Source: JAKGBX01 sp965366835
Lineage (GTDB): Bacteria; Pseudomonadota; Alphaproteobacteria; Rhodobacterales; Rhodobacteraceae
Direction: 5' to 3'
Assembly (NCBI GenBank): GCA_965366835.1
Contig: CBDUGF010000004.1
Location: forward strand, 1-64,000
DNA length: 64,000 nt
This document shows positions 21,221 to 30,036 of the stretch, one piece after another. The notes below the pieces were generated by a model, which worked only from the letters and a program-made list of their open reading frames with translations, ran no database searches and was not told the DNA's origin. The translations under genes were made by a program, and so were the position numbers. Each line of letters starts with the position of its first letter. The first letter of the stretch is position 1.

Positions 21221-21244
21221 CATACGCCTGCGTATGTCATACGC
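21221..21244. promoter_or_regulatory. Palindrome CATACGC-CT-GCGTATG plus a direct repeat
   Basis: Perfect 7-base arms at 21221-21227 and 21230-21236, followed by a third CATACGC at 21238-21244. Arrangement and spacing suggest an operator for a dimeric regulator upstream of ybgC, but no partner is identified. Confidence 0.4.
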
Positions 21245-21318
21245 ATGACAGCCGGGAGTCAGCCGCAGATCACCCCCTCCGTTTTGGTGCAATTCGGCGC
21301 GTTAACCGTTTGGGACGC

Positions 21319-22569
21319 TCAGTTTACCATTTCTTTCATCACGGCAAGGTATCGGGCCACCTCGGCGGCGCTGTTGTAGTGACACAGCGAGACCCTGATA
21401 CAGCTGTCGAGACCCAGCGGATCGAGCACGTTGCCGGAATAGTGGTCTGCCTTGCGAATGTGGGTGCGGATGCCTTCACTGTTCAGCCGCGCCACCACGT
21501 CGGCGCTTGCAACCCCTTGAACATGAAAGGAAACCAGCCCCTCGCGCGCGGGGTTGTCGATGCCGCCGATGATCTCGACACCGGGCAATTGGGCCAGGCC
21601 TGGCAGATTGCCGAGCCCATGCAGCATGGTGTCGGTAAGGCGCTTTTCATGGGCATGAATCGCCTCTCCCGCCGCCCTGATCCGGGCACCGCGATCAACG
21701 TCTTGCGTCAGCTCGCCGCCGAGCCATTCGAGATAGGCGACGACGTCGGAAAAGGTAGCGTAGGCGCCAGTGTCCCGGGTGCCCATTTCCCAGTTTTTCT
21801 CGGGGCCTTTCAACAGGTTATTGTGCGGCAGCGCAGCCAACCTGTCGGATATCCAGGCCAGCCCGTAACCATGGCGCGAGAACATCTTGTAAGGCGATAT
21901 CACGTAGCCATCCACGCCCAGCGCGCCCAGGTCGATGCGCCCATGGGCGGCATGCTGGATACCATCGACGATGATGTAGCAATCGGGCGATTCTTGCCGG
22001 ATGGCCGTTGCGATCGCTGCCACATCCACGCCCATGCCCGTCACCGGAGAGGTGTGCAGTATGGTGGCAACGACCGTATCCGCAGTAATCTCGGGCAGAT
22101 AGTGTTCGGGGCCGACCGTTCCGGTGGAATCATCATGTTTTACAAGCACATGAGCCTGCCCTGCGAGTCCCGCCCAGCGCGCCGCCGCGCTGCGCGACGC
22201 GGGGTGCTCCAGCGTCGAACCCAACACCCGCCCGGGCCCTGCGCCCAGACAGGCAGCCGAAATCAGGCGGAACAGCAGTTCGGTGCCGCTTTCACCGACG
22301 AAGAACTGCCCGCCCGGCGCGTTCATCGCCAGGGCCATGTCGGTGCGGGCGTCTTCAATCACTTTCACGAGGGCGTGGCTGGCGGCATTGTCGCGGCCCT
22401 GATTGTCAGGGATGGCGGCGTAGAACGCCGAGGTTTCGACCACTGATTTCAGCGTAAGCGCACCGCCGGCATTCTCGAAAAACACCCGCTCGCCCTGGAA
22501 CGGATCGCTGTCGACATGCGCAAACCGCGCCCGAATCTTCTCCAGAAGATCGTCTGAAATCATCGGCAT
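21319..22569 (-). CDS. Cysteine desulfurase-like protein (class V aminotransferase, VC1184 type)
   Basis: PLP enzyme of the class V aminotransferase fold, similar to SufS/NifS-like proteins of the VC1184 group; the real substrate is not known. It has 416 residues. Visible features are RVFFENAGGALTL near the start, the cofactor region VGESGTELLFRLISA, the Asp in YIIVDGIQHAAHG and the PLP lysine in GYVISPYKMFSRHGYG near residue 230. No catalytic-loop Cys of SufS type is evident, so sulfur-transfer activity should not be assumed. The gene is isolated. Confidence 0.88.
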   Translation of the reverse strand: MPMISDDLLEKIRARFAHVDSDPFQGERVFFENAGGALTLKSVVETSAFYAAIPDNQGRDNAASHALVKVIEDARTDMALAMNAPGGQFFVGESGTELLFRLISAACLGAGPGRVLGSTLEHPASRSAAARWAGLAGQAHVLVKHDDSTGTVGPEHYLPEITADTVVATILHTSPVTGMGVDVAAIATAIRQESPDCYIIVDGIQHAAHGRIDLGALGVDGYVISPYKMFSRHGYGLAWISDRLAALPHNNLLKGPEKNWEMGTRDTGAYATFSDVVAYLEWLGGELTQDVDRGARIRAAGEAIHAHEKRLTDTMLHGLGNLPGLAQLPGVEIIGGIDNPAREGLVSFHVQGVASADVVARLNSEGIRTHIRKADHYSGNVLDPLGLDSCIRVSLCHYNSAAEVARYLAVMKEMVN

Positions 22570-22671
22570 AGCCTGTTCCCCGCTGCTTTGCTCGCGCAGG
22601 CTACAGGCGCTAAATAGAAAAGGCCACCGCTGCCGCGATGGCTTCGCCAGGATGGGCGATCCGTCTGCCGT

Positions 22672-23955
22672 CTACAATTCGGGATAGATCGGAAACCGCG
22701 CGCAAAGCTGGGCCACTTGCGCTTTCACCTTGGCTTCCACCGCACCGTTACCGTCTTCGCCATTCGCGGCCAGCCCGTCGACCACCTCGATGATCCAGTC
22801 GGCGATCTGGCGGAACTCGGTGACACCGAATCCGCGCGTTGTGCCCGCGGGCGAGCCGAGGCGCACGCCGCTGGTGATCGTCGGCTTTTCCGGATCGAAC
22901 GGCACGCCGTTCTTATTGCAGGTGATGCGCGCCCGCCCCAGCGCCTTTTCGGTGGCGTTGCCCTTCACCCCCTTGGGTCGCAGATCGACCAGCAAAACAT
23001 GCGTATCGGTGCCGCCGGTGACGAGATCGAGCCCGCCCTTCATCAACTGATCGCCCATCGCCTGGGCATTGGCCACAACCGCCTTGGCATACTCCTTGAA
23101 ATCGGGCCGCAGCGCCTCGCCAAAAGCCACCGCCTTGGCCGCGATCACATGCATCAGAGGCCCGCCCTGGATGCCTGGGAAAATGGCGGAGTTCACCTTC
23201 TTGGCGATTTCTTCATCATTTGTGAGGATCATGCCCCCACGCGGTCCGCGCAGCGTCTTGTGCGTCGTCGTCGTGGCGACATGGGCATGCGGGAACGGGC
23301 TCGGGTGAACGCCCGCCGCCACCAGCCCGGCGAAATGCGCCATATCGACATGCAGGAGCGCGCCGACGCTGTCGGCGATCTCGCGCATACGCGCGAAATC
23401 GATCTCGCGCGGAATCGCACTGCCCCCGGCGATGATCAGCTTGGGCGCATGCGCCTTGGCCAGTTCTTCCACCTGGTCGTAATCCAGCAGGTTGTCCTGC
23501 TTGCGCACGCCATATTGCACGGCGTTGAACCATTTGCCCGATTGGTTGGGCTTGGCGCCATGGGTCAGGTGCCCCCCGGCGTCGAGGCTCATGCCGAGTA
23601 TCGTGTCACCAGGCGTCAATAGCGCCTGATAGACGCCCTGGTTGGCCTGGCTGCCGGAGTTGGGCTGGACATTGGCAAAGCCACAGCCAAACAGCTCTTT
23701 CGCCCGGTCAATCGCCAATGTTTCTGCGATATCGACAAATTCGCAGCCGCCGTAGTAACGCCGCCCGGGATAGCCTTCGGCATATTTGTTGGTCATCACC
23801 GAACCCTGCGCCTGCATCACGGCTTGAGAAACGATGTTTTCGCTGGCAATCAGTTCGATTTCGTCGCGCTGGCGGCCCAGTTCCTTCTCGATCGCGTCAA
23901 AGATTTCAGGGTCGCGGCTGGCGAGATCTTCGGTGAAAAATCCGGGGTTGGACAT
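22672..23955 (-). CDS. glyA: Serine hydroxymethyltransferase
   Basis: Interconverts serine and glycine with tetrahydrofolate and 5,10-methylene-THF, the main cellular source of C1 units. It has 427 residues, with the conserved NKYAEGYPGRRYYGGCE near 55 and the PLP lysine in TTTTHKTLRGPRGGM near 230. It lies one gene away from the demethylating dehydrogenases at 25880 and 36017, which also charge THF, although it is not in their operon. Confidence 0.98.
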   Translation of the reverse strand: MSNPGFFTEDLASRDPEIFDAIEKELGRQRDEIELIASENIVSQAVMQAQGSVMTNKYAEGYPGRRYYGGCEFVDIAETLAIDRAKELFGCGFANVQPNSGSQANQGVYQALLTPGDTILGMSLDAGGHLTHGAKPNQSGKWFNAVQYGVRKQDNLLDYDQVEELAKAHAPKLIIAGGSAIPREIDFARMREIADSVGALLHVDMAHFAGLVAAGVHPSPFPHAHVATTTTHKTLRGPRGGMILTNDEEIAKKVNSAIFPGIQGGPLMHVIAAKAVAFGEALRPDFKEYAKAVVANAQAMGDQLMKGGLDLVTGGTDTHVLLVDLRPKGVKGNATEKALGRARITCNKNGVPFDPEKPTITSGVRLGSPAGTTRGFGVTEFRQIADWIIEVVDGLAANGEDGNGAVEAKVKAQVAQLCARFPIYPEL

Positions 23956-24137
23956 GAGGCGCTGTCTCCGTCACTGATGTGGCACATGGCTGTTGGGCGC
24001 TGTCGTAAGCCATTGTGCGCGGGCTTGAAAGCCCCGATTCCGACCATTGGCCTTGCCAGCGCGGCAATCATCGTGCAGGTGAAAGGGCGTTGGGGACCAT
24101 CCGGCCCCGGCGCCGCCGTTTTTGGAAGCTTTTGCGC

Positions 24138-24899
24138 ATGAGCCTGAAAATCGCCTTTGTCGCTTCGGATGCGCCTATTGCGCAAACCGCGCGCGCGGCT
24201 TTGATCGGGCGCTATGGCAACAACGACGAAAACGAGGCGGATGTGATCGTGGCGCTTGGCGGCGACGGTTTCATGTTGCACACGCTGCACCGAACCCAGG
24301 ACATGGATGCGCCGGTCTATGGAATGAACCGAGGCACGGTCGGATTCCTGATGAACGAATACGCCGAGGCCGATCTGCCCGAGCGGCTGGCCAGCGCAGA
24401 GGAGGCGGTGATCAATCCGCTGTCGATGCGCGCCACGCGAGGAGATGGATCGGTGCACGAGGCGCTGGCGATCAACGAAGTTTCGCTGCTGCGGATGGGG
24501 CCGCAAACGGCGAAGCTGAAGATCACGGTGGACGGGCGGCTTCGCATGGAAGAGTTGGTCTGCGATGGCGCGCTCGTGTCCACGCCGGCAGGCTCCACAG
24601 CCTACAACTACTCGGCGCACGGGCCGATCCTGCCCATCGGGTCGGAAGTGCTGGCGCTCACCGCGATCGCCCCGTTCCGACCGCGGCGCTGGCGCGGCGC
24701 GCTTTTGCCCAAGGGCGCCGATGTGCGCATCGAGGTGCAGAACCCGGAAAAGCGACCCGTCATGGCCCATGCGGATTCGCGCGCGGTGCTCTATGTGCAG
24801 ACAGTCGATATCCGCTCGGAACCGTCGATTGCGCACCGATTGCTTTTCGATCCCGGCCATGGGCTGGAAGAGCGTCTGATACGAGAACAGTTCGTCTGA
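24138..24899 (+). CDS. nadK: NAD kinase
   Basis: Phosphorylates NAD to NADP. The frame is open from 24015, but the protein start MSLKIAFVASDAP at the ATG 24138 matches the family and gives 253 residues with a GGAAGC site upstream. The catalytic GGDG is in VIVALGGDGFMLHTLH near residue 35-50, followed by NRGTVGFLMNE and the substrate segment DGALVSTPAGSTAYN. Divergent from glyA. Confidence 0.97.
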   Translation: MSLKIAFVASDAPIAQTARAALIGRYGNNDENEADVIVALGGDGFMLHTLHRTQDMDAPVYGMNRGTVGFLMNEYAEADLPERLASAEEAVINPLSMRATRGDGSVHEALAINEVSLLRMGPQTAKLKITVDGRLRMEELVCDGALVSTPAGSTAYNYSAHGPILPIGSEVLALTAIAPFRPRRWRGALLPKGADVRIEVQNPEKRPVMAHADSRAVLYVQTVDIRSEPSIAHRLLFDPGHGLEERLIREQFV

Positions 24900-24932
24900 T
24901 TCCAGCCGCTGCGCGCGTGTCCGGGTCAGGGT

Positions 24933-24956
24933 TTGAGTATTTTTACCAAGAAAAAG
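24933..24956 (+). repeat. Dispersed intergenic motif GAGTATTTTT-CCAAG, copy 2
   Basis: Same 24-base motif as at 21156-21179, differing at one base (A for G before CCAAG). It lies between the convergent ends of nadK and the DeoR-type gene, so a role in 3'-end formation is possible. Confidence 0.6.
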
Positions 24957-24963
24957 CAGAGTT

Positions 24964-25725
24964 TCAGGCCCGGGTCACCCGAAGGTTGAATGCCGCAAGA
25001 AGCGCATCGAAACGCGCATCCGGCATCGCATCGGTAATCACCGTGTCGCCAGACCTGAGAGACGGCAGACGTAGTGCCGGTTTGCGCGCCTGATCGGTGA
25101 ATTTGGTGGCATCGACCGCCATGATCGCGCGTCCGGCGATGTTCATCATTGCGTCGGCCATGTCGACCTCGCATTGATCATGCACCATGAATCCGCGCTC
25201 GGGATGTACCAGTGACGCCGACAGGATCGCCAGATCCGCCGAGAACCCGGCAATCACCTCATAGGCCACCCTGTCGAAAGCTGCTCCGTCGTGGTCGCGC
25301 AGCTGGGTGCCCGCGATGAACACTCGGTTGCCCTCAACCAGCGACAGGGTCGAGGCGATGAAAGCCGAATTGGTCACCACCGTCAGGTTGCGCTTCTGGC
25401 GCAACGCCTGAGCGACGAAGCCCGACGTGCTGCCGGTGTCGATCGCCAGTGTCGCACCATCACGCACCAGTGCCGCCACTTCGCGGGCAATCGCCACCTT
25501 GGCAGCACGATTGCGACTCATCCGGGCCTGGAACGGAGGATCGGTCGGGCTCATCGTGCTGACGATTGCGCCGTGTACCTTGTACAACTCGCCACGCGCA
25601 ACCAGCGGTTTGACGATCCGGCGGATGGTCTGGTCGGACACACCCAACATCTGCGAAAGTTCGCTCACCTTCACTGTGCCATGCAGGTGAACCGCTGCTT
25701 TCAGCTCCTGTTCATGTTTCGACAT
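24964..25725 (-). CDS. DeoR/GlpR-family transcriptional regulator (1)
   Basis: Probable repressor that binds a phosphorylated or small-molecule effector. The frame opens with a TTG at 25752; I prefer the ATG at 25725 (253 residues, MSKHEQELKAAVHLHG). The N-terminal winged helix shows TVKVSELSQMLGVSDQTIRR, and the C-terminal DeoRC sugar-isomerase-like domain shows AIDTGSTSGFVAQAL and VTNSAFIASTL. It is divergent from the dehydrogenase gene at 25880, with a perfect inverted repeat between them that is the natural operator. Confidence 0.92.
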   Translation of the reverse strand: MSKHEQELKAAVHLHGTVKVSELSQMLGVSDQTIRRIVKPLVARGELYKVHGAIVSTMSPTDPPFQARMSRNRAAKVAIAREVAALVRDGATLAIDTGSTSGFVAQALRQKRNLTVVTNSAFIASTLSLVEGNRVFIAGTQLRDHDGAAFDRVAYEVIAGFSADLAILSASLVHPERGFMVHDQCEVDMADAMMNIAGRAIMAVDATKFTDQARKPALRLPSLRSGDTVITDAMPDARFDALLAAFNLRVTRA

Positions 25726-25794
25726 CAGACTCGGCCCATCGCAGCGTTCCAAAATGTGCTATTGCAGGAAGTTCATCACCTCAACCATACGCAT

Positions 25795-25822
25795 ATCAAC
25801 AAAAAACAACGTTTTTGTTGAT
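25795..25822. promoter_or_regulatory. Inverted repeat ATCAACAAAAA / TTTTTGTTGAT, candidate DeoR operator
   Basis: Perfect 11-base arms at 25795-25805 and 25812-25822 with a 6-base centre. It sits between the divergent regulator and dehydrogenase genes, the classic place for an autoregulated operator. The TTTTTGTTGATT half-site recurs at 30923-30938, upstream of the second DeoR-type gene. Confidence 0.65.
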
Positions 25823-25879
25823 TTAATGTCGCTTTCAGGCTGACATGGCACCAGATTCGCGGATTTCACAGGCGGGCCG

Positions 25880-28303
25880 ATGCCGCAGTATTCAGCAAAA
25901 CACCTGATTATCGGCGGCGGCATCATTGGCTGCTCAACCGCTTATCACCTTGCAAAATCAGGCGAAAAAGATGTGGTCCTGCTGGAAAAATCGGCACTGA
26001 CCGAAGGCGCCACCTGGCATGCGGCGGGGCTTGTAGGGCAGTTGCGCTCGTCCCGCAACACCACGCGGATGCTGAAACGTTCGGTGGCGCTCTACGATAC
26101 GCTCGAGGCCGAAACCGGCATGGCGTTTGACTGGAAAAAGGTCGGCTCCCTGCGCCTTGCCGCCACGCCCGAACGCCTCAAGGAGGCCAAGCGCCTCGCC
26201 ACGATGGCACGCAGTTTCGATCTGGAAATGGAGATCATTACCGCGGTCGAGGCCAAGACCCTCTTCCCTTACATCGACGCCTCCAGCCTTCACGGCGCGG
26301 CCTTCATTCCCTCCGATGGCCATGTCGATCCGGCGGGCCTGTGCCTGGCCATCGCGGCTGGAGCGCGCAAATACGGCGCCGATCTGCGCCAGGGCGTCAG
26401 GGTGCTCGATTTCGAGGTAAGGAACGGCCGCATCACCCGCGTGACAACCAGCGAGGGCGATTGGGAGGCCGAAACCGTCGTGCTCGCCTCCGGCATGTGG
26501 AGCCGCGAATTGGGCGCCAAGCTGGGGCTCAAGGTGCCGGCTTGCGCAGTCGAACATCAGTACATCGTCACCGAACCGCTGCCCGACCCCGATCTGGTAC
26601 GCACCCTGCCTTCGTTGCGCGATCCCGAGCGACTGGTCTACTACAAGCCCGATGCCGGCGGGCGAATGGTGATCGGCGGCTACGAGGACGACACTTTACC
26701 CTTTGGCGACAAGGGTATACCGGGCGAATTCGTGCGCCAGCTCCTGCCCGACAATCTCGATCGCTTCGCACCTCTGGCCGAGCTTGCCGGCAAGGTCACA
26801 CCGGTCATCAACGAGGTCGGCATCCGCCAGGTGATCAACGGCCCTATCCCGTATTCGGCGGATGGTGATTTTGTCATGGGCTGGGCGCCGGGCCTCGACA
26901 ATTTGATGCTCGCCACCGGTTTTCTCTATGGCATCGCCGCAGGCGGCGGGGCGGGCGAGATGATCGCCGAATGGATCACCCAAGGCCGTCCCTCGCTCGA
27001 TCTCTGGCCCCTGGATGTGCGCCGTTTTTCGCCGCATCATGGCGCAAAAGCCTTCATGTATCCCCGTGCGGTCGAGCATTACGCGCATCACTACAAGATG
27101 CGCTATCCCGGACAGGAAGCCGAAACCGCCCGCGGCCTTCGCCTCTCCCCGCTCTACGAACGCCTCAAGCAGGCGGGCGCGGTCTGTGGCTCGAAAAACG
27201 GCTGGGAACGTCCGCTCTGGTTCGCCCCCAAAGGGCTGGCGCAGGTCGACCAGCTGGCGTTCGAAAGCCCCGGCTGGACCCAATACGCGGCAGAGGAACA
27301 TCGCGCGGTGCGCGAGCGGGTGGCGCTGATCGACCAGTCGAGCTTTTCCAAGTTCGAACTTATCGGCCCCGGCGCTCTGCCCGCCCTGCAACGCATGGCC
27401 GTCTCGAACATGGACAAACCTTCAGGCAGCGTCATCTACACTCAACTTTGCAACGATCAAGGCGGGATCGAAGCCGATCTCACCATCACCCGCACGGGCG
27501 AGCAGAGTTTCTACATCGTCACGGGTGCGGGCTTTGGCGTGCATGACAGCGATTTCATCCGCCGGTCGCTGCCGCAGGACGGCTCGGCCCAGCTGATCGA
27601 AGTCACTTCCGCGCGCGCCGTGATCAACATCTGCGGACCCCGGTCCCGCGACGTGCTGCAAGCGGTGATCGAAGAGGACGTCTCGAACGCCGCCCTGCCC
27701 TTCGCCACCTGCCGCGAACTGACCCTCGGCGCCGCCCCGGTTCGTGCCGCGCGCATCGGCTATGTCGGCGAGTTGGGCTACGAGCTGCACATCCCCACAG
27801 AATTCGCCGCCCATACCTATGATCTCTTGTTGCGGGCCGGGCAGGCTCATGGCATCGCCAATGCAGGCTACCGCGCCATCGAGAGTCTGCGGCTGGAAAA
27901 GGGCTATCTCTATTGGTCCTCCGACATCACCCCTGATTACACGCCGATCGAAGCCGGCCTCGGCGCTCGCGTACATCTGAAATCCAAGGGCGATTTTCGC
28001 GGTCGCAAGGCGCTGGAGCAACATAAGGAGAATGGCCCCCGCCAACAGCTCTGCTTCTTCACCAGCAATGCCCGATTGCCGGTCACCGGCGGGGAAACCA
28101 TCCTGCATCGCGGCAAGACCGTCGCACCTTGTTCCAGCGCGGGCTTTGGCCATACCGTGGGCAAGACAATTCTTTATGGCTATCTGCCCGCCGATCTGAC
28201 CGGCGAAACCGATTTCGAACTCGAGGTTTTCGGAGAGCGCCACCCGATTACGCGCGCACCGGGGCCACTTTATGATCCCGAAAACGTCCGTTTGAAATCG
28301 TGA
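25880..28303 (+). CDS. FAD-dependent dimethylglycine/sarcosine dehydrogenase-like protein with GcvT domain (A)
   Basis: Predicted oxidative N-demethylase that passes the methyl carbon to tetrahydrofolate. The 807 residues start with a DAO-type FAD fold (HLIIGGGIIGCSTAYHLAKSG). His47 in ATWHAAGLVGQLR aligns with the covalent FAD histidine of mammalian dimethylglycine dehydrogenase. An FAO_M linker follows, then a GcvT THF-binding domain from about residue 430 (SFSKFELIGPGALPALQRMA, VGELGYELHIP). Its substrate is not certain. It is paralogous to the protein at 36017-38455 and directly precedes a kinase gene. Confidence 0.9.
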   Translation: MPQYSAKHLIIGGGIIGCSTAYHLAKSGEKDVVLLEKSALTEGATWHAAGLVGQLRSSRNTTRMLKRSVALYDTLEAETGMAFDWKKVGSLRLAATPERLKEAKRLATMARSFDLEMEIITAVEAKTLFPYIDASSLHGAAFIPSDGHVDPAGLCLAIAAGARKYGADLRQGVRVLDFEVRNGRITRVTTSEGDWEAETVVLASGMWSRELGAKLGLKVPACAVEHQYIVTEPLPDPDLVRTLPSLRDPERLVYYKPDAGGRMVIGGYEDDTLPFGDKGIPGEFVRQLLPDNLDRFAPLAELAGKVTPVINEVGIRQVINGPIPYSADGDFVMGWAPGLDNLMLATGFLYGIAAGGGAGEMIAEWITQGRPSLDLWPLDVRRFSPHHGAKAFMYPRAVEHYAHHYKMRYPGQEAETARGLRLSPLYERLKQAGAVCGSKNGWERPLWFAPKGLAQVDQLAFESPGWTQYAAEEHRAVRERVALIDQSSFSKFELIGPGALPALQRMAVSNMDKPSGSVIYTQLCNDQGGIEADLTITRTGEQSFYIVTGAGFGVHDSDFIRRSLPQDGSAQLIEVTSARAVINICGPRSRDVLQAVIEEDVSNAALPFATCRELTLGAAPVRAARIGYVGELGYELHIPTEFAAHTYDLLLRAGQAHGIANAGYRAIESLRLEKGYLYWSSDITPDYTPIEAGLGARVHLKSKGDFRGRKALEQHKENGPRQQLCFFTSNARLPVTGGETILHRGKTVAPCSSAGFGHTVGKTILYGYLPADLTGETDFELEVFGERHPITRAPGPLYDPENVRLKS

Positions 28304-28314
28304 AGGAGGCTCCG

Positions 28315-29247
28315 ATGGCAGACCACAACAAGGCTCAGGTAATCGCAGCGCTGCGCCACGCCCCCGGCTACGAGGGCGTGCCCGAAACATCCGATATCCA
28401 GCGCCTCGGCGGGCTCACCAACCTCGTCTATCGCGTGGCGCCGCCGGGCAAACCAGCGGTGATCGTGCGCATTCCCGGTGCCGGAACCGAGGATTACATC
28501 AACCGCGAAGTCGAACTGCACAATGCCCAAGTCGCCGCCCGCGCCGGGATATCAGCACCGGTGATTTGGGGCGATCCCGAAAGCGGAGTGATGATTTCTG
28601 AATGCATCGAAAACATAGTGACGATGACACCCGAAAATTTCAAAACCCGTAAAGGTGCGGCGGGTCGCGCCGGCGTCGCATTCCGTCAACTCCATGACGC
28701 GCCCGAGCCGTTTGAATTCCGCTTCGAGCTTTTCGCGATGATCGACGACTATCTCGGCATTCTCTCGGGCAAAACGGTCGATCTGCCAGAGGGCTATCAC
28801 AAGATCGTTGCGGCGGCGCAGCCTATCAAGGCTCTGCTTGAGGAGAAACCAGCCGCCTTGAAGCCCTGCCATTGCGATCCGCTTTGCGAGAACTTCCTGG
28901 ATGACGGCAGGCGCATGTGGATTGTCGATTTCGAGTATTCCGGCATGAACGATCCGCTTTGGGATCTCGGCGATCTCTCGGTCGAAGCCGGGTTCGATGC
29001 AACGCAGGATGGCGAGATGATGCGTGCTTATTTCGGCGCCGAGCCCTCGCCGGCACAGCAAGGCCGGATGGTGATCTACAAGGCGATGTGCGATCTGCTT
29101 TGGACGCTCTGGGGCCTGATTCAACATGCTGACGGCAACCCGGCAGAAGATTTCTGGGCCTATTCCGTGGGCCGGTTCGAGCGCTGCAAGACCTTGATGA
29201 ATTCTCCGGGCTTTGAGGACCATCTCGACGCTATGCGCAAGGGATGA
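28315..29247 (+). CDS. Choline/ethanolamine-kinase-like phosphotransferase (A)
   Basis: APH-fold kinase. I chose the ATG at 28315 (310 residues, MADHNKAQVIAALRHAPGYE), which has AAGGAGG about 7 bases upstream overlapping the stop of the dehydrogenase gene. The nucleotide-binding start GGLTNLVYRVAPPGKPAVIVRIP matches choline kinase. The catalytic Brenner motif is HCDPLCEN and the metal site is IVDFEYSGMNDPLWDLGDLS. A kinase translated with a demethylating dehydrogenase is unusual; the acceptor is unknown. Confidence 0.87.
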   Translation: MADHNKAQVIAALRHAPGYEGVPETSDIQRLGGLTNLVYRVAPPGKPAVIVRIPGAGTEDYINREVELHNAQVAARAGISAPVIWGDPESGVMISECIENIVTMTPENFKTRKGAAGRAGVAFRQLHDAPEPFEFRFELFAMIDDYLGILSGKTVDLPEGYHKIVAAAQPIKALLEEKPAALKPCHCDPLCENFLDDGRRMWIVDFEYSGMNDPLWDLGDLSVEAGFDATQDGEMMRAYFGAEPSPAQQGRMVIYKAMCDLLWTLWGLIQHADGNPAEDFWAYSVGRFERCKTLMNSPGFEDHLDAMRKG

Positions 29248-29271
29248 GCATTTGCCCATCCGCTCCGGGCC

Positions 29272-30036
29272 TCACCGCGCCAGCAATCCAAGCAACTCAG
29301 CGTGCAATTCCGGCGTCGCCGCCGAGACAACCGGCACGTCTCTGCCAAATCCCAACGTGTTGCCGTTCCAATCGGTGATCACTCCGCCCGCCTCTTCGAT
29401 CAAGGGCACCAGGGGCAGGTAATCATAGGGTTGTAGCTGGTAGTCTACCACCGCATCCACTTTGCCTTCTGCCAGCAGGGCATGGGGCTGACAGTCATAG
29501 CTCAGCCGCCGCAAACGCCCGGCGCGCATCAATCTTGCAAACAGCTCCGGATGATCCAGCCAGATCTTTTCGCCCTCGTTGACGAATAGCATGGCGTTGC
29601 CAAGATCCGTGACGCCGGAGGTGCGGATCTCGGCACCATTCAAGGCCGCACCGTGCCCTCGCACCGCCGCATAAACCTGCCCCAGCGCGGGCATCCGCAC
29701 GATCCCGAGCGCAGGCAGGCCGTTTTTCATCAAAGCCATCAACATCCCGAACAACGGTCCGCCGGCAATGAAACTGCGCGTGCCGTCGATCGGATCGATC
29801 ACCCAGATGCGCGCGCGTTTCAGCCCTTCCGCGCCGAATTCTTCGCCGTAGATTCCATCGTCGGGAAATTGCGCGGTCAACGCCGTCCGAATGGCGGCTT
29901 CAGTCTCGCGATCAGCCACCGTGACCGGGCTTGCATCGCCTTTCAGCTCAATGTCGACCCGCCCCTCGAAATGCCGCATGACGATCTTCACCGCCTCATC
30001 GGTGATCTGCAAAGCCTGCCTGAGGTCTTCGATCAT
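29272..30036 (-). CDS. Inositol monophosphatase family protein (histidinol-phosphatase-like)
   Basis: Magnesium-dependent phosphatase of the IMPase superfamily. The 254 residues have the motifs GEEFGAEG (metal-binding Glu), WVIDPIDGTRSFIAGG (two metal Asp residues) and YDYLPLVPLIEEAGGVITDW. The RSF after DGT resembles HisN-type histidinol-phosphate phosphatases rather than inositol phosphatases. Context, among two kinases and an amine transporter, also allows a small phospho-compound. Its ATG overlaps the stop of the DeoR-type gene by 4 bases, so the two are coupled. Confidence 0.85.
   Translation of the reverse strand: MIEDLRQALQITDEAVKIVMRHFEGRVDIELKGDASPVTVADRETEAAIRTALTAQFPDDGIYGEEFGAEGLKRARIWVIDPIDGTRSFIAGGPLFGMLMALMKNGLPALGIVRMPALGQVYAAVRGHGAALNGAEIRTSGVTDLGNAMLFVNEGEKIWLDHPELFARLMRAGRLRRLSYDCQPHALLAEGKVDAVVDYQLQPYDYLPLVPLIEEAGGVITDWNGNTLGFGRDVPVVSAATPELHAELLGLLAR

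Larger units (their letters stand above)
20993..21318. other. Non-coding gap between ybgC and the class V aminotransferase gene
   Basis: No convincing gene here; a 96-residue minus-strand frame over 21002-21292 has arginine- and proline-rich composition and covers a repeat. The gap holds a GAGTATTTTT-type repeat (21156-21179) and a set of CATACGC repeats (21221-21244), described separately. It probably carries the ybgC promoter. Confidence 0.5.

Noticed and set aside
21002..21292. 96-residue minus-strand frame between ybgC and the class V aminotransferase gene
   Set aside because: It covers a dispersed repeat and a palindrome, with arginine- and proline-rich composition and no ribosome site.
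23956..24137. Riboswitch in the glyA leader
   Set aside because: I found no match to a riboswitch core I know and no clear terminator or anti-ribosome-site pairing.
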